Assembly (NCBI GenBank): GCA_025403435.1
Contig: CM046332.1
Location: 9,665,903-9,729,902 of the forward strand
Reading direction: 5' to 3'
Length of the DNA stretch: 64,000 bases
From: Artocarpus heterophyllus
Taxonomy: Eukaryota; Streptophyta; Magnoliopsida; Rosales; Moraceae
This document shows positions 46,720-57,955 of this stretch, one piece after another. The notes below the pieces were generated by a model. The model was given only the letters and a program-made list of their open reading frames with translations. It was not told where the DNA came from and did not search any database. Both the position numbers and the translations under genes were made by a program. The stretch's first letter is position 1. Every line of letters begins with the position of its first letter.

Positions 46720-48065
46720 CACACTCTAACCTCATAAATGAAATAACCTAAAAGTTGACACTCATCATTGCGTTTATGCCAATCTCAATCAAGGTAGCAT
46801 AATTCTTTTAAATACATCAGATCATTAGAGAAAAAGTTGAAGAACAAAAAACATATGAACAATGTGCAAACCATATGGAAAGGCAAACACCGACAAAGTA
46901 TAGTATGTAAAAAACTTAGATGAACATCTGAACAATTATTGGAGACCAGCCATAGCATGAACATACAAACCATAATGGCCATGCCAAAGAAAGCAACAGA
47001 ACACCAAAGGAATGGAAAAACTACTACTAATACAATTATTATTTTGCTCAAATATTATACAATTATTTCTCTAATTTGGTATCCAGATATTTTTTTGGAA
47101 TTTTGATGGAAAAGAAGGACAAATTGGCAACTTTACTTTCTTTACATTGTTGTCAAATTTTTCCCTAACAAAATCCATCCATATTTAAAGAGATCAATTT
47201 TGGTGGGACCAACATGCTATTTCTTTCACCAATTTTTTCTTTCCATTCTAATTTCTTTTCTACCAAACGCCTCATCATATCAATTTCCATCCTAAAATCT
47301 TTTCAATGTTTTCTTTCCCTCAACTTTTCACTCATACCAATCGAAGCATAAGTGTTGGAGCAATTTTATTGTAGTATATGAGAGCTTTACAATGTAACAT
47401 ATTTTTGTTTTACGCTAAAGCATGTGAAAACTTTACACTATAACAGTTGGAATAATATTTTCTTAATGGCGTTGCTAAACGCTCTCTACACTGAGAAGTA
47501 ATTTTTTTTACTCAAATGTTTAAGTTTCAAGCAACTTCAATAGATTGGAGCAAAAAAAAAAAAAAAAAAAAGACAACCCAAAGGTGCCAAGTAAAAAAGA
47601 TCCAAAAAAATAATAAAAAGAATGCCTAAACAAAGCTAAAGATCAAATAAGAAAAGGAGTTTAAGAAGAAAATAAAGCTCATTGTCCCAACAACGCTTGT
47701 AAGACCTAAAAAATTGGGCTAATTCTTTCTCTTGAACACCTCATAGGTTAACTAAATATAAAGTTGACAACTCAATGTTGAGACATGTAATTTACAAAAG
47801 CTGCTTTACCATATTGAATTACCAAATTTCTCAAAAAGTTATTAGCATGTGGATTAACAAGATTTTTAGGTTTTAACTTCTAAGAGATGAAAATAATGTC
47901 AAGATTATCATCTTTCAAGATTCGTCCTCGAAAGGGTTGCTCTTCAGAACAAGCTAGTCTATTTTAGTTTCTTATCTTATACTCCATTTTAGTTTGTCTT
48001 TTTCTCTTCGCCACCCCCACCCTTCCTCTTTTCTCTTGTTTTGTTTGGAGTGATTTGATTGAGAT
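46720..48065. other. Spacer; probable remainder of the Harbinger element, no gene seen
   Basis: By the ATTAG target duplication this was contiguous with 37343 before copia-B arrived. No coding motif. Holds gagctttacaatgtaaca- and ctttacactataacag-like phrases (47380-47450) and a poly-A run at 47552-47570. Confidence 0.45.
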
Positions 48066-48068
48066 AAT

Positions 48069-48226
48069 GGCCCTGTTTGGTATTGTTTTGGGAGTTTTTA
48101 AAAATATTTTTATGCGTTTTTTGAGGCAAAATTTTCAAAAATACTCTTAGTATAATTCTAAAAAAATTCTTATTTTTCAAAACAAAACTATTTTCACATA
48201 TTTTAAAAACACTACCATATGGGCCC
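48069..48226. mobile_element. Short MITE related to the Harbinger terminal repeat
   Basis: 158 bp with inverted ends: ggccctgtttggtattgttt on the left, and gggcccatatggtagtgttt when the right end is read in reverse. Flanked by AAT on both sides (48066-48068, 48227-48229), a 3-bp duplication as expected for PIF/Harbinger. Its right end matches the Harbinger left end at 34172-34193 at 20 of 22 positions. No ORF. Confidence 0.55.
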
Positions 48227-48229
48227 AAT

Positions 48230-49739
48230 GAATTTTATTTACTAGTCATTACCAAAGAAACATTATAATCAGTTTTCAATTTCTCTTACCATAATAACGT
48301 GTAGAAGTTCACCCATATTTTGTCTCAGGAATTCTATAAGAAGTACAGATTAAAAACCTTGTCTTCAACATGTGATTAGATTCTTTCTTCTCTTTAATGG
48401 TTTTGTGTTAAATAAGATGCCGAACGATTGCTTGTTATAGAAAATACTAGACCTAATTTTCGTTGGTGTGATATTAGAAAAATGTTTGGAGGTATCACTA
48501 ATGTTAAAATCACAGTTAATAGAAGTTGGAATATGTGTAGTATAGACTCCATAATATTTGGGGCACCACAAGTGTTAAGCATCACAATTCATAAAAGACG
48601 AAGCTTAATTATATGTAAATTTCTTATGTGGGATCCACTTTTTATTGTTGCGTGATACTCTGTACTCAATTATCAGTGATGCCCTTAGCATGGTTCATAA
48701 TATTAGGGAAAAGAAATAGCAATTTGCATTGAAAAAGCATCTTTCTATGTTGTATGTAACATTTTCAAAAATATATTTATTTTTTATTATCAATAACGCA
48801 TCTTTTGTCGCTTGCAAAACTTCTACACTTTGGCCGACTCTATTTGTCATTTAAATGGTTTAGTTCCAGTTCTTGTGACAATTGAGAAACAGTCAGTCTC
48901 CTATAGAAACAAAAACTTGAGTTGAAACAAAAAACATTTTATTTAATTATGGTAGAACTGCAAACTGGTAATAATTTAATAATCGATATTCAATATCGCA
49001 TCATCACTTGTTCTAGTTCAAATTGCATTTTGGAAGGGCTCACATATCTAAAAAGTAAACTCTAGATTTCTAACTTTTTGAGAGAATTGGTTGGTAGTAC
49101 GAGTCACCTATAAACTTGGATTACAATAATATCTTATGTGGTGGCCGAGTTATGGCCCTTAAGTCCCAAAAAAAAAAAGGGGTTGGTTCAAGAGACTGGT
49201 TGCTTTATAATTTGTACATGTAAATTGCTCTAAGGTTTGGTAATATAGTTGGACGACTATGAAGGACGCCTTAAAAATTGAAATAACTACGATGAAGTTG
49301 AATGAAATTATTCAAGTACAATGCATGCTACCATTAAAGATTAATCATGTGTTTTTAGGGGAAAGTGAAGGCCATGTTCAAGGTCATGAAAATATACATT
49401 AACTGGAGCTTCTTCTTTTTCTTTTTTTTTTTTCAATGGAAGTTTTACCTTAAAAGTAATACATATTTCTCATTAATAGACATAAACAAAAATTATACAA
49501 AATTACTAAAAATTTATACAAATCTAATAGTTCAAAACAAACTCGGATAAAAATTTCTTTTATACGTTACAAAATTAAAAATTTAGATTTCCAAGAGCGC
49601 ATTTTTCCTATAATTTTTTTTTTTAATGGGAACATCTAGTCCCGTGTTGCAAACAACAACTGCTTAACATGATCAATAATCTAATTAATTTGCTTCAACT
49701 AATATGTACTACTAAAATGTTATCATAACGATGACGATA
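48230..49739. other. AT-rich spacer, no supported gene
   Basis: Short chance ORFs only. T-run near 49423-49434 and poly-A near 49168-49179. Confidence 0.45.
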
Positions 49740-50831
49740 TTTAGTGGAATATAATATTCTTTAGCATGGACAAGCATATTGTTTGTCATTCTTCTAAGAT
49801 ACTTGATAATGCACTTAACAGTCATCCAGTGATCAAATCCTTGATTTGATTAAAATTTACTTACAATCCCAACTATATAGCAGATTCCTGGCTAGTACAT
49901 TGCATAGCATATATAAAGCTCTATCGGTACATATGGGAAAAGTCTCATATCTTCCTCCTCTTATAGTCTTTAGACACTGCTCTTTAGAGAGATGAATACC
50001 ATGCCTAGAAGGCAAATTCTCTCTCTTTGGGTTTTGCATCTTATACCTGACAAGAACCTTATCAATATAGATACTTGAGACAATGCCAACAACTTTTTTT
50101 TGCAATCTCAGATAAGCTGGATCCCAAGAACATAGATTGCTTCTCCTAAATCTTTCATTTATAATCGGTTGGTTAACATTCCTTTACTTATGACTTAGAC
50201 ATCTTTTCATTCTCCAACGAGTAGAATGTCATCAACGTATAGAATTAAGAATATCACTTTCTTATCTCTTATAAACTTGTAGACATATAGTTCATCCTCA
50301 TTTTGTTCAAAACCATAAGACTTGATAGCTTTATCAAGCTTTATTTTTTATAATCTAGAAGCTTGTTTAAGTGCATAGATGGACTTTTACAACTTGTAGG
50401 CTTTCTTTTTTGGATTTCGGCTATGAAACTCATTGGTTGCACTATATAGATGCTTTCTTCAAGATAGCAGTTCAAAAACGTTGTCTTGACGTCCATTGGC
50501 CAAATCTCGTAATTGAAATGTATAGCAATAGACAATAGTATCCGAATAGACTTTAGCATGGTAATCGGGGTGAAAGTTTCTTCATAGTCAACTCCTTCCT
50601 TTTAGGTATAACTCTTGACTACCAGCATAGCTTTGAAAGTCTCCACTTTTTTGTCCACTCCTTTCTCTTATAGATCCATTTACTCCCAATGAATTTGTCC
50701 CCTCTGGAGGATCAACAAGTTCCCAAACTGAGTTGGAATACATAATATCCATCCCGAGTTTCGTGGCTTCCAGCCACTTCTCTGCCAGAAACTTCCATTA
50801 TGAACTTGTAAGTCAATGGATTTTCCTTTGT
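49740..50831 (-). pseudogene. Ty1/copia reverse transcriptase relic
   Basis: Minus strand. From right to left: KWLEATKLGMDIMYSNSVW and ELVDPPEGTNSLG (start of RT), [20 protein letters not shown] with DVKTTFLNCYLEE, then the catalytic box LILYVDDILLVGE near 50220-50250, MKDLGEAIYVLGIQ, and YIDKVLVRYKMQNPKRENLP at about 50000-50070. It breaks off near 49740 before RNase H. Several frameshifts and stops. The body is interrupted by solo LTR X; a few coding-like codons may continue after 52975. The family is related to, but distinct from, copia-B. Confidence 0.8.
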
Positions 50832-50836
50832 GTTGC
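50832..50836 (+). repeat. Target-site duplication GTTGC (left) of solo LTR X
   Basis: GTTGC here and at 52971-52975 flank a TG...CA segment exactly. Confidence 0.85.
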
Positions 50837-51414
50837 TGATGAGACTGTAAAAGTGTACATTTTCTAATGCTTAAATCATTTGTTTACACTTTTATTTCTC
50901 ATTAAATCCTCTAATTAATAGCATTTTGTGTTAATAAGCATTTTTGTGTCTTGGTGTGAAAATATGATTAAAAATGCGTTTTTAGTGTGTTTTTATTATT
51001 AGAGTCATTTTGGTGTGTTAAATAAGTGTCTAGTCTGTAAATAGTCAAAACCGTAAAAGTAATGCGGTTATTTTATTTTGAGTGTTAGTGTGTTTGGTAG
51101 TGTGTTTTAAGTTTATAAATATGTCTTATTATATTTTTAGTAATTTTTAAAAATATTTCCAAGTCATAAAAATTATATCTGTGCTCAACCGCAAGAGACT
51201 GAAAATTTTAAGAGTTTTTATCTATTTTTGTGTGTTTTATTGTAAAATAAATATTTTTAATAAATATTACGTTTGTAAAATAATTAATATTAGTGTGTTT
51301 GTGATTTTAGATTTGAAATCTGGAGGAAAAACGGAGCAAAACGACACCAAAACGGATAAAATCGGACATCAAATGCATCAAAAATCCTTGAAAAATTCAA
51401 AATTCAAAATGCAG

Positions 51415-51640
51415 AGGACACGTGGCGTCATGGGAGCCGTCAGATTCACTGCCAAATCAATCTCAGCCGTCCGAGGAAGAGACGCGTGTCAACGCGTCAT
51501 TCGGTGCGTCAGCAGAATCTCAAAGTGCGGTCCACGTGTCGAGATATGATTGGCGCGTGCGTTACACGCGCCGACAAGCTGCAGCGTGTCAGTGGAGTGT
51601 CTCAGACCGTCTTGGATCGCGTGCGGTCATGACCACATGC
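51415..51640 (+). promoter_or_regulatory. GC-rich U3 segment with G-boxes and a hairpin
   Basis: Contains ACACGTGGC (51418-51426, an ABRE/G-box form), a second CACGTG near 51533, repeated acgcgtc pieces, and an inverted repeat GGCGCGTG-cgtta-CACGCGCC at 51552-51572. It lies about 300-530 bp upstream of the TATA box. Confidence 0.5.
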
Positions 51641-51947
51641 AGCCTCTCTCTCAGCCATTCGATGCGAATACCTAGACTGATCTAACGGTCCTTAAAACTC
51701 GGTCCCACTGGTCCAACCTGGGCCCATCTTGCCCGCTTCTGACAGCCGTTGGATCTTGTTTTGAACAGATTAGATCGTACCTGTTTCGTGCTGATCTGGT
51801 CTGCGCCACACTAGATTACAAACTCAAATTCGCATACTCACGACCGTGGATCAGCGCGAAGAAGAGAAGAAACAAATAATTGAAAATCGTCAACTTTCAA
51901 CAGTAAAGATCATTAAATATCAATGGACGTTTGCAACCTCGAATCAC

Positions 51948-51955
51948 TATAAATA
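51948..51955 (+). promoter_or_regulatory. TATA box of solo LTR X
   Basis: tataaata in cactataaataccgagg; coordinates good to a few bases. Confidence 0.6.
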
Positions 51956-52315
51956 CCGAGGCTTTTGCCTCAGTTGGGGGGTCTTTCGCAGAGCCTTCTG
52001 CAGCATAATAATGTTGTTGTAGTAATTATAGTCTAGTTTTTATTTCAGTTTTTAATCTAGTTTTTTGTAAAATATTTCTTAGTTTGTGTTGTAAAAATTA
52101 TGCTCAATAATATAAGTAGTATTTTATTAATTATGTCTTTTTAAATTTCTTTTTAGCTGAGGGGAGAAGGGAAAATTCTGGCAAAATTATCTTAAATATT
52201 TTTGGTTTTTCTTAGTTTTCTAAGCTGTTGTAATGCCAAAATATTCTCTTAGAAAACCTAGAATTTCAATATTTTCTTAGCTAGAGCTCTGCCAAAATTA
52301 CGGTTTTGATTTATC

Positions 52316-52548
52316 GACGACATAGACTGGCACGGATAATGCTTGGGAGGACCTTGATTACTCGTAGATAGAGAATGGCTCGGTAAATGCTTAACTCACT
52401 ATCTTGGTTGTTATTTTAGTTAAGTTATGTTGAAATGCTGCTTATTTATTAAGTTGTGTTTTTGCTGCATTATAGACATGGAATGGCACAGTAAATGCTT
52501 GGTAATTCTTGATTTATTGTCGACATAGGATGGCATAGTGCATACTTA
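52316..52548 (+). repeat. Four diverged copies of a 30-base phrase in LTR X
   Basis: Copies of cgacatagaatggcacagta-like sequence followed by aatgctt start near 52316, 52364, 52472 and 52520; within each pair they are about 48 bp apart. Confidence 0.6.
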
Positions 52549-53051
52549 AACTAACTAATAAATAAAAAGAGAAACTAAAATATATTAAAGATAATCGTCA
52601 GAACGGAACCTTTGAACCTCAGCCCTGTTATTATTGCTGTTTCACTTCTTTAAATTGTCGTTATTATTGTTGTTACTCTGCTTAAGTTATTAATTGCGTT
52701 TCTTGTTATTAAAGTTCCATATTATCAAAATCTAAAGATGAAAAATGTTGTAAAAAAAATGTGTAAATATTGTAAATACATTCTGTGAATAATAAATATT
52801 AATCCTCAAATTTTTCAGTTTAAATAAAAAGAAAAAGTTAATATAATACATGTACTGGAACTGAATAAATCATTCCTTGTAGGTTCGACCTCGGATTCAC
52901 CGAGAAAATATTACTTGAGACAACCTTATACTTGAGGTTAGTTTAAAATGCGTAAATAGACGCGAGACCAGTTGCTAACAGTAATGACCTATACTTCTCC
53001 GTGATGGCAAGCAAGTAATCTTATTTCTCGCTTTGTTTTCTATTTTACGCA

Positions 53052-54300
53052 TGTAAGTATACGTATCACACAAGTAACAAAGAGATCACAAAAGTATTGT
53101 TCCCACATTAGTAACCGTTCTTATTGTTAATTGCTAATTTACTATTCTCTATTTTATCCAACCAATAATAGATAAATGCAAGATAGAAAATTAAACAAGA
53201 AAATTAGAAATTCCAAATTAATAAAGGAAAATTCAATAATGATGAAACCTAGGTTTATAATTTCCCCCAACAATCCTTTTGATCTCAATTTCTGCCTTCC
53301 TTATGATAATTATTCTACTATGACTATCACCCGAGAGCACTAAAATATTCATAAGCCTCCGTTGACGGTCATGCAAAAATACCTTTCCTAAAATTCACTA
53401 TATGTGTATGAGAATTAAATTAAGAAGAATTCATTAAAATCAAACCCTTAAATTGGATGCACATACAATGTGAGTATATGTTTACCTCAAATTAACAAAT
53501 GTTATTCTATCTAGGTCATGAACACAAAATAACTCTATCGGCATTATTAGGGTTCACCAAATCAATTCAATCAATGTCTAGTTAATTAAATTGCATTAAA
53601 CTTGAGATAAAATAAACAACCACGTTGTAGAATAAAAATCATTGAGAAGAGAATTTCATTTAATCAAGTTTCATGAATGGATTACAAACCTAGAAAATGA
53701 AATTAGTTCATAATACTAAAGGTAAATATCATGGAGAAAATTTGAAACATGGAGGAAAGAAAGAGAAATAAAAAACTGATTATGAAGGTGAATCTGAAGC
53801 TCAGAATCTATTTCCAAGATGCTTTTTTTCTCTTCCACAATTGCCTCTCTTTTTTTCCCCCTTCTATTCTCTGGTAAAAAAAACTCCTCTAAAAACTGTA
53901 AAAAGATCCTATTTATAGGTGTGTAGCAAAAGTGAGAGATTACAAAAAATTCAGAATAAAATTCTCTAAAAATCTAGACTGGACGCCGCGGTGCCAGCCC
54001 CTGACATGGAGTTGCTTCATGCTGCCAGTGCTATGGCACACAACATCCAGCGCCGCGGCGCTAGCTCCACTGCCTTGGAGCTACGCTTTCCTCTTTTCGG
54101 TGCTGCAGCATTGAATCTTAATCCTTCTTTATTTAATCCTCACTTTAGCTGAATTTTTCGTCTTTTCTGCAATCAACCACATTTGCTAAAGCTTTGCTTG
54201 ACCTACAAAATAAGCACATAAAAAGAATAACAAAACATCCAAAAACTAACAAAACACCAAGCTAAAGGTCTCAAGATATTTAAAAGAAATCGACTCATCA
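53052..54300 (-). repeat. 3' LTR of element Y
   Basis: 1249 bp. In sense starts TGATGAGTCGATTTC and ends ATACTTACA. Sense TATA box in acacctataaatagg near 53913-53925. A GC-rich part with a perfect 14-bp palindrome lies at about 53984-54075. Confidence 0.78.
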
Positions 54301-55789
54301 AATACCCCAAAACTTGACATTTTGCTTATTCTTAAGCAAAAAAAAAAAAACAGAGAGACAACAAAACAAATCAAAGTACAAAAAACATAAGACAACGAGT
54401 AATGAGTCAAGTTGCTTCGTTAATAGGCCGTAGAGATTTCACAAATGATAGAGCTCATAAAAAATTTGAACACAATGAATGTGCAGAATTTCAACCCGTG
54501 TTAACTCTACTGTACTTAAAACCCCTTGAGTGGATGTGTGAATAACCCTTTACATTTAGCTGCCACTACCCAATCAGTTTATGCAAAACAAGTGCATGAA
54601 AATATCTCCCCAAATAATGAATGATAGAACTCCATAGGCATGCTTTTTGCACCTCTCTCCACTAACGTCGACTATCACAACACCAAGGACCATTAGGACT
54701 TTCATTAAGCTTGTACTATATGGCTGGCGTAAAGGTGGGATATTTTGATATCAATGTGGCTCAAAATCACCCAAAAACATACATTTATTCTAAGACCTTC
54801 ATAAGAGAACAAATCAATTCCCCATTAGCAGACCCAATTTACTCTCAACCTTTTGACCATTATCCATATTTATTCCCTTTTTTTTTTTTCTAAATAGCTA
54901 CACCCCCAAACTTATTTCCTTACATTTGTCGATACGAACACTTGATGTAGCACTTTTATTTTATCTTTATCTTTTGTTTTCAATTTTTTTTTGAATAGCT
55001 TCCATTAGAGAAACACTCAAAACTTCGCCCAACCTCTCAACTTTGGCATTGCTCTAAAGATTTGCTATAATGTTCATATGCCTATGAGTGAAAGGTAAAA
55101 AGTGGGAAAAAACTATTTCATGGCTAGGCTATAATGTAGTTGATGAATAAAAAGGGAAAATGAAGTTCAAAAGGGTGACTAGGGTTATATATATATATAT
55201 ATATATATCACGGTAAGCTTGAAAGGCTTAAATGGTCTAAAAATGGCCTAAATGTTGTCCTTAATGTAGTAAAGGTTAGGATTTTGCCTCGAGAGGGCCA
55301 ACCAAGTTCTGGAGCCCGATAAGATCCATGAATACTTGAATCACATAAACTTTCTCTAAACTAGAAAACAACTAAGTGCTCCAGGTTATGTGCTCAGAAT
55401 GTGCCAAAAGATCATAAACAAGATAAAACCAACAGATTAAGTCAAGCACAAACACAAACATCATGTTTATCATATTCCATGAGCTATGTACAGTTGAAAA
55501 CATAGTCGTATCATCGGCCGAAGTCAACTCCCATCCTTACTCAAGAAAAATGCTATATATATAAATATATTTAAATCATAACAAACCTAACAAAAAAAAA
55601 AGTTAATACACATAATCCTAAGCTGAAACAAAAACGAAAAACAAAAACCAACAAAAAGAAAAACCTAAGATAAAACTGAAGAAAAATTAATCCTCACACC
55701 CAAACTTGAAACAAACATTGTCCTTAATATTTTATAGATATACTATAATTATCACAAAGAGGACTTCCCTAAATAGTAGAGACGGGTGA
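54301..55789. other. 3' untranslated part of element Y
   Basis: No supported ORF. Contains the PPT region, a poly-A/T-rich stretch, a (TA)n run at 55186-55209 and, near 55705, a second sense phrase ttcaagtttgggtgtgagg resembling the PPT neighbourhood. Confidence 0.55.
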
Positions 55790-56831
55790 TCACTCGCCAT
55801 CTTCCTTTTCCTCTTCTTCTTCAACTGGTTGTGGTTGTGTTCCAAGATATGGCAGCAATGGTGGAAACTGATCCATGTTTATCCCTACATGCATGGAATA
55901 GGTGCAACATAGCTGACCAATGGACTAGATGCTAGCCATTAGATTTTGTTGACCCAGTTCAAGATTGGTCAACCATTGTTATACAATAGTGTGGGAGGCA
56001 GAGGAGGCCTCAAGGAACTAGCGCCTGCAGTGGATGCATCTTGCCACTCTATCAATTGAAGAAAAGCTGTTTGGTTGAAGGCCTTCTTTGGATGTAGCAG
56101 CTCCTCTCTAAGATCCCAACAAACACCTGCTTTGCCGCATAGGGCAGTGATCAATGAAAGAAAGTACAGTCTAGCCTTGATTGAGTAGACGCTATGGAGG
56201 ATAGTTTGGCTTATGAAGGCTACCACATCAATAGACTTATTCATGAGAATCGCATAAAGAGAGCCCTCATTCTCGTCACATCGCTCAAATGAGTTATCAT
56301 AAGCATTTTAGCACCAACAAAAAGATGCCATACCTTTGCTTTTTTCGTCATGGCATTGGCTTTGAACAAAATATGATCAGTGTTGGACATTCTCCATTGC
56401 GTCTCAGGCTTGCATATAAACTTAGTGACAGCATCTAGTCAATTATGGCATTCAAAAAAGCAGAGTAGTCATCATTGGGAATGTCTTTCAATGAAAAAAA
56501 GCTGTTGATTGTGGTTTTATTAAAGCAACCTCTTTCCCTCTAACTTAGAACCGACAATTCCTGTCTTCATATACATTAGCATAAAACTCATATATCACTA
56601 AAATGACAGCAGCTTCTGGCTGGGCACAAAACTTTTTCCACCCTTTAGAGTTAATCACATTGTCGACATATGGAAACTTAGCGTCCTTAATAGAAAATCC
56701 TCTTTCCAGATCGAAGCTTTCTAGAGCAATGAGATCTCGTAATGCTTTGCAGCCTCTTCTAACACAAACTTCTCCATATCATGTAGAGCATTAGAGGATG
56801 AGCTATGATTACGTTTAGAATTTGGTGCCAT
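55790..56831 (-). pseudogene. Accessory ORF of element Y (putative plant transposon protein), decayed
   Basis: Minus strand, sense orientation relative to its element, between the lost pol and the 3' LTR. ATG at 56831 (MAPNSKRNHSSSSNA), then NSKGWKKFCAQPEAAVILVI and YEFYANVYEDRN, the opening of the plant domain often annotated as putative plant transposon protein in Athila/Tat elements. Later VAFISQTILHSVYSIKARL and GKAGVCWDLREELLHPKKAF follow, with an acidic tail ending TGA at 55790. At least three frameshifts or stops (near 56720, 56550, 55970). The role is unknown. The domain name is from memory of the family. Confidence 0.7.
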
Positions 56832-57355
56832 TCTTGAATTGAAACTACTTCTTAATGCAAAATCAAGTGCACCACAAAAACCACTCACACAATTACTGCA
56901 CCAAACATTCCATCAACTCACCACCCTACTAAACAGAATCCACAAAGAATTACTTCAAGCGCCAAACTAAACCCGTTGAAAACACAATCCCTCCACTAAC
57001 ATCAAATTCTCAACCCAATTATTACGCACCCAAGTGTTGAATAAAATTATCACAGTAACCCACAATTCTCATAAACTTTGACACATTAACAACAGAAATT
57101 TTATCACTATAAATTTTAGCCAAAGCATGGAAAGACATGCAATGATCACCAAAACTTCAAACTAACACTAGAAGTTCATACTCAACCACGTTAAAATGAA
57201 CAATCCCAAGCAATCTTCACATGACCTCATTCAAATATCCCAACATTCAACGGTGACACTTACTTGGTGATGATTGAGAAAGAAAACCAAATTTTTGGTG
57301 AAGACGTCGGCCTTTTGATGAATACTAAAGAAGAACACCAGGTTTGTGTAAAAAT
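56832..57355. other. Region upstream of the element Y accessory ORF
   Basis: About 520 bp, AT-rich, no coding motif seen; presumably internal Y sequence. It ends where the copia-B LTR begins. Confidence 0.45.
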
Positions 57356-57747
57356 TGTTGGTAAAATAGTATGCAGTGAAATTTTAAAAATTTTATATCA
57401 GAGTATTTTCTAAAACACAAGTTTAACATGCTATATGCATAAATTAAACAAATCTTACTAACCTTTGATTGTCGAAGAACCCCCGCAAAGCGCGAAGAGA
57501 AGCAACATTCCAGAAGAGCCTCAACCAACTGGTCTTCTTTGCTATTCTCTATCCATGATTAGAGTGAGTGTGGGCTCATATGTACAGCTCTTCCACCAGG
57601 TGACTCTCCTTCCAACCAATTGAGAGAACCCAAAGCAAGTGTTCGTGATTTGTGAACAAAAGCTCTCAGGGAGTTTTCAAACTTTCACAAGCAGAGTATC
57701 ACTTTTAATCTCTCAATTGATCTGAATAACTCTTAAGACTTATTCCT

Positions 57748-57755
57748 TATTTATA
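57748..57755 (-). promoter_or_regulatory. TATA box of the third copia-B LTR
   Basis: Sense TATAAATA in ctataaataaggaat, equivalent to 38897 and 46316. Confidence 0.6.
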
Positions 57756-57872
57756 GAGGCTGGGTCTAGGGTCAGTCCTTATCAGATTAGGTCTCAAAAA
57801 CTCGAAACAGAATCAAGTTCGGATCAATATTTGATAAGATCCGCGTAAAAACGCGTAATCTTATCCTTCGCT

Positions 57873-57955
57873 CATCGGCAGGCTGAACATCATAATCAGC
57901 AGGCCGAACACATCCATCGGCAGGTTGAACTCAAGGATCGGTAGGCTGAACTGCC
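57873..57955 (-). repeat. GC-rich near-palindrome array, third copia-B LTR (array 7)
   Basis: Plus-strand units atcggcaggctgaac, atcagcaggccgaac, atcggcaggttgaac and atcggtaggctgaac: four regular units of about 20-22 bp, more regular than in the other copia-B LTRs. About 120 bp upstream of the TATA box. Confidence 0.8.

Larger units (their letters stand above)
50837..52970 (+). mobile_element. Solo LTR X, probably Ty3/gypsy
   Basis: 2134 bp, starts TGATGAGACTG and ends CGCGAGACCA, with perfect 5-bp TSD and no internal domain, so a solo LTR formed by LTR-LTR recombination. It has a GC-rich region (51415-51640), a plus-strand TATA box actataaataccgaggc near 51946 with a leader, and near its end the phrase ggttcgacctcggattcacc, seen in many plant LTRs. 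Lineage is uncertain because no coding sequence is left. It is inserted in the copia RT relic. Confidence 0.8.
53052..57355 (-). mobile_element. Athila/Tat-type Ty3/gypsy element Y, 3' part only
   Basis: Minus strand. The 3' LTR (53052-54300) is preceded in sense by a tttgcttaagaataagcaaa ... gttttggggtat PPT region, characteristic of Athila/Tat elements. Upstream in sense are about 1.5 kb without ORF and then a gene for a plant-transposon-type protein (55790-56831). The rest of the element (pol, gag, 5' LTR) is missing at 57355, where a copia-B LTR was inserted. Confidence 0.75.

Noticed and set aside
48428..48655. 75-codon plus-strand ORF
   Set aside because: No recognisable domain, surrounded by AT-rich DNA with several competing frames; not supported as a gene.
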